The notes beneath the pieces were generated by a model that saw only the letters and a list, made by a program, of their open reading frames with translations, had not been told where the DNA came from and ran no database searches. Below are positions 39,662 to 47,702 of a DNA stretch of 64,000 nucleotides, in pieces. This DNA comes from Salininema proteolyticum (lineage in GTDB: Bacteria > Actinomycetota > Actinomycetes > Mycobacteriales > Micromonosporaceae), in NCBI RefSeq assembly GCF_042685645.1, contig NZ_JBHUNX010000001.1:1612001-1676000 (forward strand), in the 5' to 3' direction. Position 1 is the first letter of the stretch. Each line of letters begins with the position of its first letter. The position numbers were made by a program, and so were the translations under genes.

Positions 39662-40960
39662 GACCGCGGCGCAGACGACCAGCGCGGCGGCCATGCCGAA
39701 GGCGGAGTGGAGCGCGGAGACGAGGGGAATCCCGGCGGCCATGCCCAGATACCGGGCCGAGTTGTTCGCCCCCGAACCCATGCCGGCCCGTTCGGGCGGA
39801 ACCGACCCCACCGCGATCTGGGCCAGGGCGGTATTGGAGAGCCCGTACACCGATCCGGCAATGAGCGCCGTCGTCCAGGTCCAGGCGGCGTTCCACTCTC
39901 CGACGGCCGTCGCCAGGAGCAGGAGGGCGCCGGCGGCGGCGACCATGACCAGGACGACGAGTCCGCTCATCGATACGCGGATCCTCTTGGCCGCCAGGGC
40001 CGTGCCGACCGCGACGGCGGAGAGCGCGGCGATGAGCCAGCCGGCGTGGGCCATGGACAGGCCGAAACCGAACTGCCAGAAGGTGGGCATGTAGTTCGTC
40101 GCGCTCGCCAGGGTGGCGCCGACGATCAAAGCCCCCGCCACCGAAACGGTGAACGGGGGAGAGCGGAACAGGGACAGGTCGATCATGGGTTCCTTCCGGC
40201 GCCGTTCGACGGCGGCGAAGCCCGCCGCGAAGCCGGCCGCGGCGGCGATGAGCGCGAACGCCGTCGGATCGCCCAGGCTGAGGCGCAGTCGGATGAGGCC
40301 GGCCATGAGGAGCCCGATCGCCACGCTGAGGAGGACGGTTCCGGGCAGGTCGAAGCGGCGGGCGCGAACGTCTCTGGACTCGGTGAAGACGAACGGGGCG
40401 GCGATGCCCATCGCGGCGGCGAGCGCCCCGATGGTCCAGAAGTGGCTGTGCCAGTCGAAGGCCTCGGTGAGAGTGAACGCGATGGGGACGCCGACGGCGA
40501 CGCCGGCGCCGGTGAGCGCGCCGTAGGCGGCCGTCGCCCTCCGTCGCCCGGGCCCGTCGGGGAAGGCGGTGGCGAGGAGGGCGAGGCTGGAGGTCAGGAG
40601 GGCGGCCATGGCGGCTCCCTGGGCGATTCGCGCGGCGATGAAGACGCCGGTCGTCGTCGACACGGCCGCCAGGAATCCGGTGGCCGCGAGGAGCGCGGCC
40701 CCGGCGATGAACATGAGCCGGCGTCCGAAGAGGTCGGCGAGGCTGCCGACGGCGAGCATGGGCGCGGCGAGCCCGAGCGACACGCCGTTGAGGATCCAGG
40801 TCTGACCCACGGGTCCGGCATGGAGGCCCTCGGCGATGCGGGGCATGATCACGATCGTGGAGGAGAAGTTCGTGAAGACGAGAAGCGGCACCGCGCATGC
40901 GAGTGCGAGCACGGCCGTGGGGCGGGTGCGTGATCGGGTCTTGGTCAACGTGGCTGTCAT
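39620..40960 (-). CDS. MFS exporter, DHA2-like
   Basis: A transporter of about 446 residues. The start is taken at MTATLTKTRSRTRP (40960) because it has a spaced upstream region; a start at 40975 would add five residues. Drug-resistance family motifs are IVIMPRIAEGL, GQTWILNGVSLGLAAPMLAV, GSLADLFGRRLMFIAGA and GAGVAVGVPIAFTLTEAFDW. It is divergent from an HxlR regulator 84 bp away, with two similar dyads between them, so induction by a toxic compound is likely. Confidence 0.88.
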   Translation of the reverse strand: MTATLTKTRSRTRPTAVLALACAVPLLVFTNFSSTIVIMPRIAEGLHAGPVGQTWILNGVSLGLAAPMLAVGSLADLFGRRLMFIAGAALLAATGFLAAVSTTTGVFIAARIAQGAAMAALLTSSLALLATAFPDGPGRRRATAAYGALTGAGVAVGVPIAFTLTEAFDWHSHFWTIGALAAAMGIAAPFVFTESRDVRARRFDLPGTVLLSVAIGLLMAGLIRLRLSLGDPTAFALIAAAAGFAAGFAAVERRRKEPMIDLSLFRSPPFTVSVAGALIVGATLASATNYMPTFWQFGFGLSMAHAGWLIAALSAVAVGTALAAKRIRVSMSGLVVLVMVAAAGALLLLATAVGEWNAAWTWTTALIAGSVYGLSNTALAQIAVGSVPPERAGMGSGANNSARYLGMAAGIPLVSALHSAFGMAAALVVCAAVLSAGALWFTALRR

Positions 40961-40976
40961 GGTGCGGCCTTTCAAG

Positions 40977-40991
40977 GTTCAATGAATGAAC
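40977..40991. promoter_or_regulatory. operator-like repeat 1 (HxlR/MFS)
   Basis: GTTCAATGAATGAAC, a palindrome of GTTCA arms around five bases, repeated as GTTCAATGACCGAAC 35 bp further on. It lies in the divergent promoter region. Confidence 0.6.
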
Positions 40992-41011
40992 TAATTCAGG
41001 CTAGCACAAGG

Positions 41012-41026
41012 GTTCAATGACCGAAC
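41012..41026. promoter_or_regulatory. operator-like repeat 2 (HxlR/MFS)
   Basis: GTTCAATGACCGAAC; shares 12 of 15 bases with repeat 1, in direct orientation, and lies 17 bp before the HxlR start. Confidence 0.6.
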
Positions 41027-41043
41027 TCTGGTAGAGTCGGGGC

Positions 41044-41559
41044 ATGGCACTGGGAAAGGACTACGCCGGCCAGCACTGCGGACTGGCCCGCGCACTGGAG
41101 GTCATCGGCGAGCGGTGGACCATGCTCGTCATCCGCGACGCGTTCTACGGAGTCAGGCGGTTCAACGACTTCGCCGTCCAGCTCGACGCCCCCAAGGCCG
41201 TCCTCACCGACCGCCTGCGCCGGCTCTGCGACGCCGGGGTGCTGGAGAAGCGCCTCTACCGCGAATCGCCGCCGCGCTACGAGTACGTGCTGACTCCGCG
41301 CGGCGAACGCCTCTGGCCGGCCCTCCACTCCCTCGTCCAGTGGGGCCAGGAGTTCAGCGAGGAACCTGTGACCCGCGTCTTCACGCACACCGCCTGCGGC
41401 GGCCGCCTGGACGGGAACGCGTTCTGCCCCGAGTGCGGTCTCACGCCCCCGGCCGGCGACGTCGCCACTAGGCCCGGGCCCGGGCCGCAGCGGGACGACC
41501 CGGTCAGCCGAGCCCTGGCCGCGCCCCACCGCCTCCTCGAACCCCTTGTGGTGGAATGA
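41044..41559 (+). CDS. HxlR-family transcriptional regulator
   Basis: A 171-residue protein with the HxlR winged helix: CGLARALEVIGERWTMLVIR, GVRRFNDFAVQLDAPKAVLT and YEYVLTPRGERLWPAL. The extra C-terminal part has four cysteines (HTACGGRLDGNAFCPECGLT) that could bind zinc. It probably represses the divergent MFS gene and itself through the two repeats between them. Confidence 0.9.
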   Translation: MALGKDYAGQHCGLARALEVIGERWTMLVIRDAFYGVRRFNDFAVQLDAPKAVLTDRLRRLCDAGVLEKRLYRESPPRYEYVLTPRGERLWPALHSLVQWGQEFSEEPVTRVFTHTACGGRLDGNAFCPECGLTPPAGDVATRPGPGPQRDDPVSRALAAPHRLLEPLVVE

Positions 41560-41760
41560 CTTTCACCGAAGCGCGCGACTGAGAAGGAGGCGGCGGGTAT
41601 TTGTCGCCTACCGGACAGAGACGACAGTGGCGTGTCGTGCCCCGCGCCGGTGAACGGTCGACTACCGTGAGGGGCCCATTGCGCATCCGACGCCGGAGAG
41701 GGGGAGTCTCCTCCGGCACGAGGATGTGCGACCTTCACTCGAATCAATGGTTCTGTGTCG

Positions 41761-41828
41761 CTGCCGGCCCCGCCGGCAGAGGCGCCGACGGGGCCGTCGA
41801 CGGGGGCGCTTCCCGCCGACGGCCCCGT
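41761..41828. repeat. two G/C-rich hairpins upstream of the A24 peptidase
   Basis: CTGCCGGC-CCC-GCCGGCAG (41761-41779), then 12-bp arms ACGGGGCCGTCG / CGACGGCCCCGT (41788-41799 and 41817-41828). They occupy the otherwise empty 41560-41863 interval and may act as a terminator for hxlR or as a leader structure. Confidence 0.5.
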
Positions 41829-41863
41829 TCCTCGTCCACGGGAAGCAAAGGGGGCGAACGGCC

Positions 41864-42451
41864 ATGGCCTGGGAGATCCCCATCGCGGCGGGCGCGGCGA
41901 TCGCACTGAGCCCGCCGCTGGCACGCGTCGTGTCCCTGGCGGCGGTGAGGGAACCGCCGTTCCGACTCTTCACTGCCGTCAACGCCGCGGTGGCCGTGAG
42001 CCTCTGGGCCGGAACCGGACACGCCGACGCCCTCCAGAGGACCGCCTTGACGCTCACCGCCCTCGCGGTCATTCCGGCGGTATGGATCGACCTCTACCTC
42101 CAACGCCTTCCGAACGTCCTCGTCCTGACGCCCTACCCCCTGGTCGGCGCCTGCGTCGCCGCCACGGCCCGCCCGGACGCCATGATCCGGTGCGCGCTCG
42201 CGGCCGGAGCGGCCATCGCGATCCACGCGGCGGGCGTCGCGCTGGGGCAGATGGGGGCCGGCGACGCGAAGCTGGCCGGGGTCCTGGCGATGGGACTGGC
42301 CTGGGACGGGTACGCGCCGGCCGTCGTCGCCGGCGTGGCGGCGGTGGTCGCGGGAGGGGCGACGGCCCTCGCCGCGAGAGGAGGACGCGTGATCCCCTAC
42401 GGCCCGGCCCTGGCGCTGGGCGCGTGGGCGGGGCTGGTCCTCGCCATGTGA
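41864..42451 (+). CDS. A24-type prepilin peptidase-like membrane protein
   Basis: 195 residues with about six membrane segments. The two catalytic aspartates of the A24 family are present: D in WIDLYLQRLPNVLVL and D in MGAGDAKLAGVLAMG. This is the short form without the N-methylation domain, as in archaeal and Flp-pilus systems. No pilin genes are nearby. The start at 41864 (MAWEIP) is chosen because upstream in-frame sequence is hairpin-rich and non-hydrophobic. Confidence 0.82.
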   Translation: MAWEIPIAAGAAIALSPPLARVVSLAAVREPPFRLFTAVNAAVAVSLWAGTGHADALQRTALTLTALAVIPAVWIDLYLQRLPNVLVLTPYPLVGACVAATARPDAMIRCALAAGAAIAIHAAGVALGQMGAGDAKLAGVLAMGLAWDGYAPAVVAGVAAVVAGGATALAARGGRVIPYGPALALGAWAGLVLAM

Positions 42452-42499
42452 GGCGGGGCGTGAACGGCGGCGTGGCGCCCGCTCCCTAGAGTGGCGTCT

Positions 42500-43021
42500 A
42501 TGAGAGATTCTCCGCCGGAGCCGAAGCGTCCCTTCCCTCCGTCTCTGCTCGTCCGCAGCCTCATCGCCGCCGGGGCCGCCTACTTCATACCGACCGGCTG
42601 CCTGCTGGTCGGCATAGAGGTCGTGAACAGGGGCTCCGACGGCCGCGGTCTCGACGCGCTGGGAGACCTCATCCTGCTGATCACCGTCGTCATCGCGCTG
42701 TTCGTCGTGCTCTCGCCGCTGACGGCCTGGACGATGAAGCTCCCGCTGCCCGGCCTCTACGCCCTGACTCCGCCCGTGGCGCTCCTCGCCGCGGCCGGGA
42801 TCGGCGATCTCGTCGACTCCAACGACGCCGACCTGTGGATCGGCATCGCCGCCTTCGCCGCGATCAACCTGGGCCTGACCGCCGGCACCGTCGGCCACCG
42901 GCGGTGGGACCCGGACTTCGAGGCCCCCAGCGGCGTCGACTACGCCGGGCTCGGAGCCACCGTCGCCGTCGTGGGCCTCTACTTCCTCGGCATGGTCGTC
43001 CACATCTCCGGGACTTCCTGA
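42500..43021 (+). CDS. membrane protein of unknown function
   Basis: A 173-residue protein with four to five hydrophobic segments (LIAAGAAYFIPTGCLLVGIE, LILLITVVIALFVVLSPL, ALTPPVALLAAAGIGDL, ATVAVVGLYFLGMVV). A GTG three codons upstream (42491) is an alternative start. It precedes aroC by about 95 bp; no family is recognised. Confidence 0.65.
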   Translation: MRDSPPEPKRPFPPSLLVRSLIAAGAAYFIPTGCLLVGIEVVNRGSDGRGLDALGDLILLITVVIALFVVLSPLTAWTMKLPLPGLYALTPPVALLAAAGIGDLVDSNDADLWIGIAAFAAINLGLTAGTVGHRRWDPDFEAPSGVDYAGLGATVAVVGLYFLGMVVHISGTS

Positions 43022-43116
43022 ACCCGAGCGTGACCCGGCCGTCACCATTGTGCTCAAACCCTGGGACGCGCGGGCCGCGGACGCCGCGCGGCCCGCCCGC
43101 ATGGCACACTTGTGAG

Positions 43117-44304
43117 GTGTTGCGATGGATGACAGCAGGAGAAAGCCACGGCCCCGAACTGGTCGTGACGATTGACGGACTCCCCGCGGGAATCGAGGTC
43201 TCGAGCGAGAAGATCGCCGCCGAGCTCGCCCGCCGCCGCCTCGGCTACGGCCGCGGCGCGCGCATGAAGTTCGAGGCCGACGAGGTCTCCTTCATCGGCG
43301 GCGTCCGCCACGGCTATACCCTCGGCTCGCCCGTCGCGGTCAAGATCGGCAACACCGAGTGGCCCAAATGGGAGAAGGTGATGTCCGCCGACCCGGTCCC
43401 CGCCGAGGAACTGGAGAACCTGGCCCGCAACGCGCCGTTGCGCCGCCCCCGCCCCGGCCACGCCGACCTCGCCGGCATGCAGAAGTACTCCCACGAGGAC
43501 GCCCGCCAGATCCTGGAGCGCGCCTCCGCCCGGGAGACCGCCGCGCGGGTCGCGGGCGGAGCGATCGCCAAGGCCTTCCTCGAACAGGCCCTGGGCATCG
43601 AGATCCTCTCCCACATCACCGCGATCGGCTCCGTGTCGGTCAAGGAGGGACTGCGCCCCGCACCGGGCGGTCTGGACGAGGTCGACGCCGACCCGCTGCG
43701 CACCGTCGACCCCGAGGCCTCGGCCCGCATGGTCGCCGAAGTCGACAGGGCCAAGAAGGACGCCAACACCCTCGGCGGCGTCGCCGAGGTCATCGCCTAC
43801 CGGGTCCCGCCCGGACTGGGCAGCCACGTGCAGTGGGACCGCAAACTGGACACCCGCATCGCCGCGGCGCTCATGTCGATCCAGTCGGTCAAGGCCGTCG
43901 AGATCGGCGACGGGCTCATGCAGGCCCACTCCTTCGGCTCCGAGGCCCACGACGAGATGGTCCCCGCCGAGGGAGGCGTCCACCGCGTCACCGACCGGGC
44001 CGGAGGCCTGGAGGGCGGCATCACCACCGGCCAGCCGCTGCGCGCCTCGGCCGCGTTCAAGCCGATCTCCTCCCTGACCCGCCCGCTCAAGACCATCGAC
44101 GTCGACACCGGCGAGAGCACCGAGGCGATCAACCAGCGCTCCGACGTCTGCGCCGTTCCCGCCGGCGGCGTCGTCGCCGAGAGCATGATCGGATACGTCC
44201 TCGCCGAGGCCGCCCTGGAGAAGTTCGGCGGCGACAACGTCCGCGAGACCGAGCGCAACGCGAAGTCCTACCTCGAGAACCTGGCGGTCGGCATCGATGA
44301 GTGA
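43117..44304 (+). CDS. aroC: chorismate synthase
   Basis: A 395-residue enzyme catalysing the last shikimate step, EPSP to chorismate, with reduced FMN. It shows LRWMTAGESHGPEL at the N-terminus, GRGARMKFEADEVSFIGGVR, RRPRPGHADLAGMQKY, ASARETAARVAGGAIAK and HSFGSEAHDEM with the late RSDVCAVPAGGVVAES. The GTG at 43117 gives the family's usual MLRW-type start. Its last eight bases overlap aroKB, forming aroC-aroKB-aroQ. Confidence 0.97.
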   Translation: MLRWMTAGESHGPELVVTIDGLPAGIEVSSEKIAAELARRRLGYGRGARMKFEADEVSFIGGVRHGYTLGSPVAVKIGNTEWPKWEKVMSADPVPAEELENLARNAPLRRPRPGHADLAGMQKYSHEDARQILERASARETAARVAGGAIAKAFLEQALGIEILSHITAIGSVSVKEGLRPAPGGLDEVDADPLRTVDPEASARMVAEVDRAKKDANTLGGVAEVIAYRVPPGLGSHVQWDRKLDTRIAAALMSIQSVKAVEIGDGLMQAHSFGSEAHDEMVPAEGGVHRVTDRAGGLEGGITTGQPLRASAAFKPISSLTRPLKTIDVDTGESTEAINQRSDVCAVPAGGVVAESMIGYVLAEAALEKFGGDNVRETERNAKSYLENLAVGIDE

Positions 44305-45871
44305 CCCGATCGTCCTGGTGGGCCTCCCCGGAGCCGGGAAGACCACCGTAGGCAGAGCCCTCGCCGACCTGCTCGGCGCCGAGTTCCGCGACACCGACGA
44401 GGACATCGCCGCCAAGGCCGGCAAGCCCGTCAGCGAGATCTTCGTCGACGACGGCGAAGAGGCCTTCCGCGCCATGGAGAGGGCCGCCGTCGCCGAGGCC
44501 GTCGAGAAGCACGGCGGCATACTCTCCCTGGGCGGGGGAGCGGTCACCAGCGAGGAGACCCGCCGCGTCCTGGCCGAACCCGTCGTCGTCCACCTCAAAG
44601 TCGAGATCGCCGAGGCCCTGCGCCGCGCGCAACTCGACGCCCCGCGCCCGCTGCTGCGCGTCAACCCCAGGGCGACCCTGCGAGCCCTGGCCGAACAGCG
44701 CCTGCCCCTCTACGGACAGGTCGCCACCCACGAGATCGAGACGACCGGCAAGAGCCCCGAGCGGCTCGCCCGCGAGATCGCCCGCCTCACCCGGTGGAGG
44801 AGCGTTCCGGTCAACGACCGCGAACGCCCCTACGAGGCGCACATCGGCGCGGGGACGGCCGGACTCCTGGAGGAGTACGCCGCCGACGCCGACCGCGTCG
44901 CCGTCATCCACACCGCCTCGACCGAGCCCCACGCGCGCGAGATCGCCGCGCCCCTGATCGACGCCAAGCACGTGGTGACCCTGGAGATTCCCGACGCCGA
45001 ACAGGGCAAGGACCTCTCGGTGCTCGCCCAGTGCTGGGAAGCGCTGGGAGAGGAGACCTTCACCCGCACCGACCTCGTCGTCGGCGTCGGCGGCGGAGCG
45101 GTCACCGACCTGGCCGGATTCGCCGCCGCCACCTGGCTGCGCGGCATCGACGTCGTCCACGTGCCCACCTCCCTGCTGGGCGCCGTCGACGCCTCGGTCG
45201 GAGGCAAGACCGGCATCAACACCGCGGCCGGAAAGAACCTCGTCGGCGCCTTCCACACGCCGCGAGCGGTTCTGTGCGACACCCGCTACCTGCGCACCCT
45301 TCCGGAACGGGAAGCTGCCGGGGGACTGGCCGAGATCGTCAAGGCCGGCTTCATCGCCGACCCCGGCATCCTGGAGCTGATCGAGAACGACCCGCGGGCC
45401 GCCCTGGACCCGTCGGGCGACCTCGTGCCCGAACTCATGGCCCGTGCCATCGCGGTCAAGGCCGAAGTGGTCGGCGAGGACCTGAAGGAAACGGGGAAGC
45501 GCGCCTTCCTCAACTTCGGGCACACACTCGCCCACGCCATCGAGAAGCACGAGGACTACCGCATGCGCCACGGCGAGGCCGTCGCCATCGGGATGGTCTA
45601 CGCCGCCGAGCTGGGCCGCCTGACCGGCAGGGCCGACCTCGTCGCGCGCGTCGAGGCGATCCTGGAGTCGGTGGGGCTTCCCACACGCTACAGTGGAGCC
45701 GACTGGGACTCCCTGCACGGCACCATGCTCGTGGACAAGAAGAATCGCGGCGCGACGCAGCGGTTCGTCCTCCTCGACGCGCTCGCCGAGCCCGCGGTGG
45801 TCTCGGACGTGCCCGTCGAGGCGCAGCGAGAGGCGTTCGCCAGGGTGAGGGAAGGGGAGGCCCCGGAGTGA
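44297..45871 (+). CDS. aroKB: fused shikimate kinase / 3-dehydroquinate synthase
   Basis: A 524-residue bifunctional protein. Residues 1-165 are shikimate kinase: Walker A GLPGAGKTTVG, substrate residues in DTDEDIAAKAG, FRAMERAAV and ILSLGGGAVT, and the lid arginine in RPLLRVNP. From about 172 begins 3-dehydroquinate synthase: VGVGGGAVTDLAGFAAATWL, VPTSLLGAVDASVGGKTGIN, zinc ligands in GLAEIVKAGF and NFGHTLAHAIE/MRHGEAVAIGM. The open frame has no internal stop, so a real fusion is likely. Most actinomycetes carry separate adjacent aroK and aroB genes. Zn2+ and NAD+ are the expected AroB cofactors. Confidence 0.93.
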   Translation: MSDPIVLVGLPGAGKTTVGRALADLLGAEFRDTDEDIAAKAGKPVSEIFVDDGEEAFRAMERAAVAEAVEKHGGILSLGGGAVTSEETRRVLAEPVVVHLKVEIAEALRRAQLDAPRPLLRVNPRATLRALAEQRLPLYGQVATHEIETTGKSPERLAREIARLTRWRSVPVNDRERPYEAHIGAGTAGLLEEYAADADRVAVIHTASTEPHAREIAAPLIDAKHVVTLEIPDAEQGKDLSVLAQCWEALGEETFTRTDLVVGVGGGAVTDLAGFAAATWLRGIDVVHVPTSLLGAVDASVGGKTGINTAAGKNLVGAFHTPRAVLCDTRYLRTLPEREAAGGLAEIVKAGFIADPGILELIENDPRAALDPSGDLVPELMARAIAVKAEVVGEDLKETGKRAFLNFGHTLAHAIEKHEDYRMRHGEAVAIGMVYAAELGRLTGRADLVARVEAILESVGLPTRYSGADWDSLHGTMLVDKKNRGATQRFVLLDALAEPAVVSDVPVEAQREAFARVREGEAPE

Positions 45872-46290
45872 AGATCCTAGTCCTCAACGGCCCCAACCTC
45901 AACCGCCTGGGGAAGAGGGAGCCGGGCATCTACGGCTCGGAGACCCTCGACGACCTGGCGGCGCGGCTGGAGAAGCGCGGCCGGGAGCTCGGCGCCGCGG
46001 TCGAGACGCGCCAGACGAACCACGAGGGCGAGATGCTCGAGTGGCTCCACGAGGCGGCCGACGGTTCCGTCCCTGTCATTCTGAACGCCGCGGCCTGGAC
46101 CCACACCTCGGTGGCAGTCGCCGACGCCGTGGCGCAGAAGACCGCACCCGTCATCGAGGTGCACATCTCCAATGTGCACTCACGGGAGCCCTTCCGCCAC
46201 CACTCCTATATATCGGCGCACGCCGACGGGATCCTGGTGGGGCTGGGGACGGACGGCTACCTCCTCGCCTTGGAGCACCTGGCGCGCTAG
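45868..46290 (+). CDS. aroQ: type II 3-dehydroquinate dehydratase
   Basis: A 140-residue enzyme with NGPNLNRLGKREPGIYG (catalytic Arg and Tyr), QTNHEGEMLEWLHEA, ILNAAAWTHTSVA and the catalytic His in VIEVHISNVHSREPFRHHS. It dehydrates 3-dehydroquinate and normally forms dodecamers. The GTG at 45868 overlaps the aroKB stop (GTGA), so translation is coupled. Normal length. Confidence 0.96.
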   Translation: MKILVLNGPNLNRLGKREPGIYGSETLDDLAARLEKRGRELGAAVETRQTNHEGEMLEWLHEAADGSVPVILNAAAWTHTSVAVADAVAQKTAPVIEVHISNVHSREPFRHHSYISAHADGILVGLGTDGYLLALEHLAR

Positions 46291-46348
46291 CAGGGGAGAA
46301 ACCGACGAACTCCCCGCGTGAGGACGCCTCGGGTGATTTCATGGGACG

Positions 46349-47683
46349 GTGGACCTTCGCAATAGGATCGCCGGGCTCATGCCCGAGCTGACCGAGAAGC
46401 TCGAACACCTGGTCGCCATACCCTCCATCGCCTTCCCCGGATACCCCGAGGACAGGGTGAGGGAGGCCTGCGACTACATAGCCGCCCAATTGCGGGAGGC
46501 CGGAGTCCCCGAGGTGCGGACCCTCGACCTCCCCGACACGGCCCCCATCGTCGTCGGCGAGATCCCCGCGCCCGAGGGCGCCCCCACCGTGCTGCTCTAC
46601 GCGCACTACGACGTACAGCCCTCCGGCGACGAGACCTCCTGGGACACGCCGCCCTTCACTCCCACCACCGTGGACGGCGCGGTCTACGGGAGGGGCGCGG
46701 CCGACTGCAAGGCCAACGTCGTCGCCCACCTCGGGGCGCTCAAGGCCTTCGACGGCAGGCCTCCCGTCGGCGTGAAGATCGTCATCGAGGGCCAGGAGGA
46801 GTACGGCTCCGCGTTCGACGACTACCCGCCCGAGAATCCCGAGCTCTTCCGGGCCGACGCGATCCTGGTGTGCGACACCGGCAACATCAGGGCCGGAACC
46901 CCGACCCTCACCACCGCCCTGCGCGGTGTGGCCGACGTCTTCGTCGAGGTGAGAACCCTCAAAGCGCCGGTGCACTCAGGACAGTTCGGCGGAGCCGCCC
47001 CCGACGCGCTCCTCGCGCTCACCCGCGCGCTGTCCACACTGCACGACGAGGACGGGAACGTCGCCGTCGAGGGGCTGCGCCGCGACGCGTGGGAGGGCGC
47101 GAACTACACCGACGAGGAGTTCGCCGAGATCACCGGCATGGAACCGGGAATGCCGCTCATCGGCTCCGGACCGGTCGGCGAACGCCTCTGGTACGGACCG
47201 GCCGTCACGGTCATCGGCCTCGACGCCCCGCCGGTCGACACCGCCGCCTCCGCCGTCGTGCCCTACGCCAGGGCCTACCTGAACGTCCGCGTCCACCCCG
47301 AACAGGACGCCGCCGAAGGCCAGAGGGCCGTCGTCGAGCACCTCCGCAAGGCCCGCCCCTTCGGCATCGACCTCAAGGTCACCGGCGGCGACACCGGGTC
47401 CGGCTTCGCCGCCCGCACCGACGGACCCGCCTACGCCGCCATGTCCCGCGCCATGGAGACCGCCTGGGGAGAGGAGACCGTCGACATGGCCATGGGCGGC
47501 TCCATCCCGCTGACGACCTCGCTGGCCCGGGCCAACCCCGGCGCCGAAGTCCTCATGCTCGGAGCCGAGGACGGGAAGTGCGGCCTCCACGGCTTCAACG
47601 AACGCGTCCTCCTCAGCGAACTGGAGAATACCGCCCTGGCCGAGGCCGAGTTCCTCCGCCTCTTCGCCGAGACCCGCCGATAG
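46349..47683 (+). CDS. M20-family dipeptidase
   Basis: A 444-residue metallopeptidase. The metal ligand is in LLYAHYDVQPSG, the bridging Asp in GRGAADCKANVVAHL, the catalytic Glu pair in IVIEGQEEYGSA, then VCDTGN; the lid/dimerisation domain and the final GLHGFNERV His follow. The family includes CNDP-like dipeptidases. The start is GTG at 46349. It is 19 bp upstream of two YfcC-type carriers and so probably handles peptides or amino-acid conjugates they transport. Confidence 0.88.
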   Translation: MDLRNRIAGLMPELTEKLEHLVAIPSIAFPGYPEDRVREACDYIAAQLREAGVPEVRTLDLPDTAPIVVGEIPAPEGAPTVLLYAHYDVQPSGDETSWDTPPFTPTTVDGAVYGRGAADCKANVVAHLGALKAFDGRPPVGVKIVIEGQEEYGSAFDDYPPENPELFRADAILVCDTGNIRAGTPTLTTALRGVADVFVEVRTLKAPVHSGQFGGAAPDALLALTRALSTLHDEDGNVAVEGLRRDAWEGANYTDEEFAEITGMEPGMPLIGSGPVGERLWYGPAVTVIGLDAPPVDTAASAVVPYARAYLNVRVHPEQDAAEGQRAVVEHLRKARPFGIDLKVTGGDTGSGFAARTDGPAYAAMSRAMETAWGEETVDMAMGGSIPLTTSLARANPGAEVLMLGAEDGKCGLHGFNERVLLSELENTALAEAEFLRLFAETRR

Positions 47684-47702
47684 AGAGAGGGGCGACCCGC
47701 CC

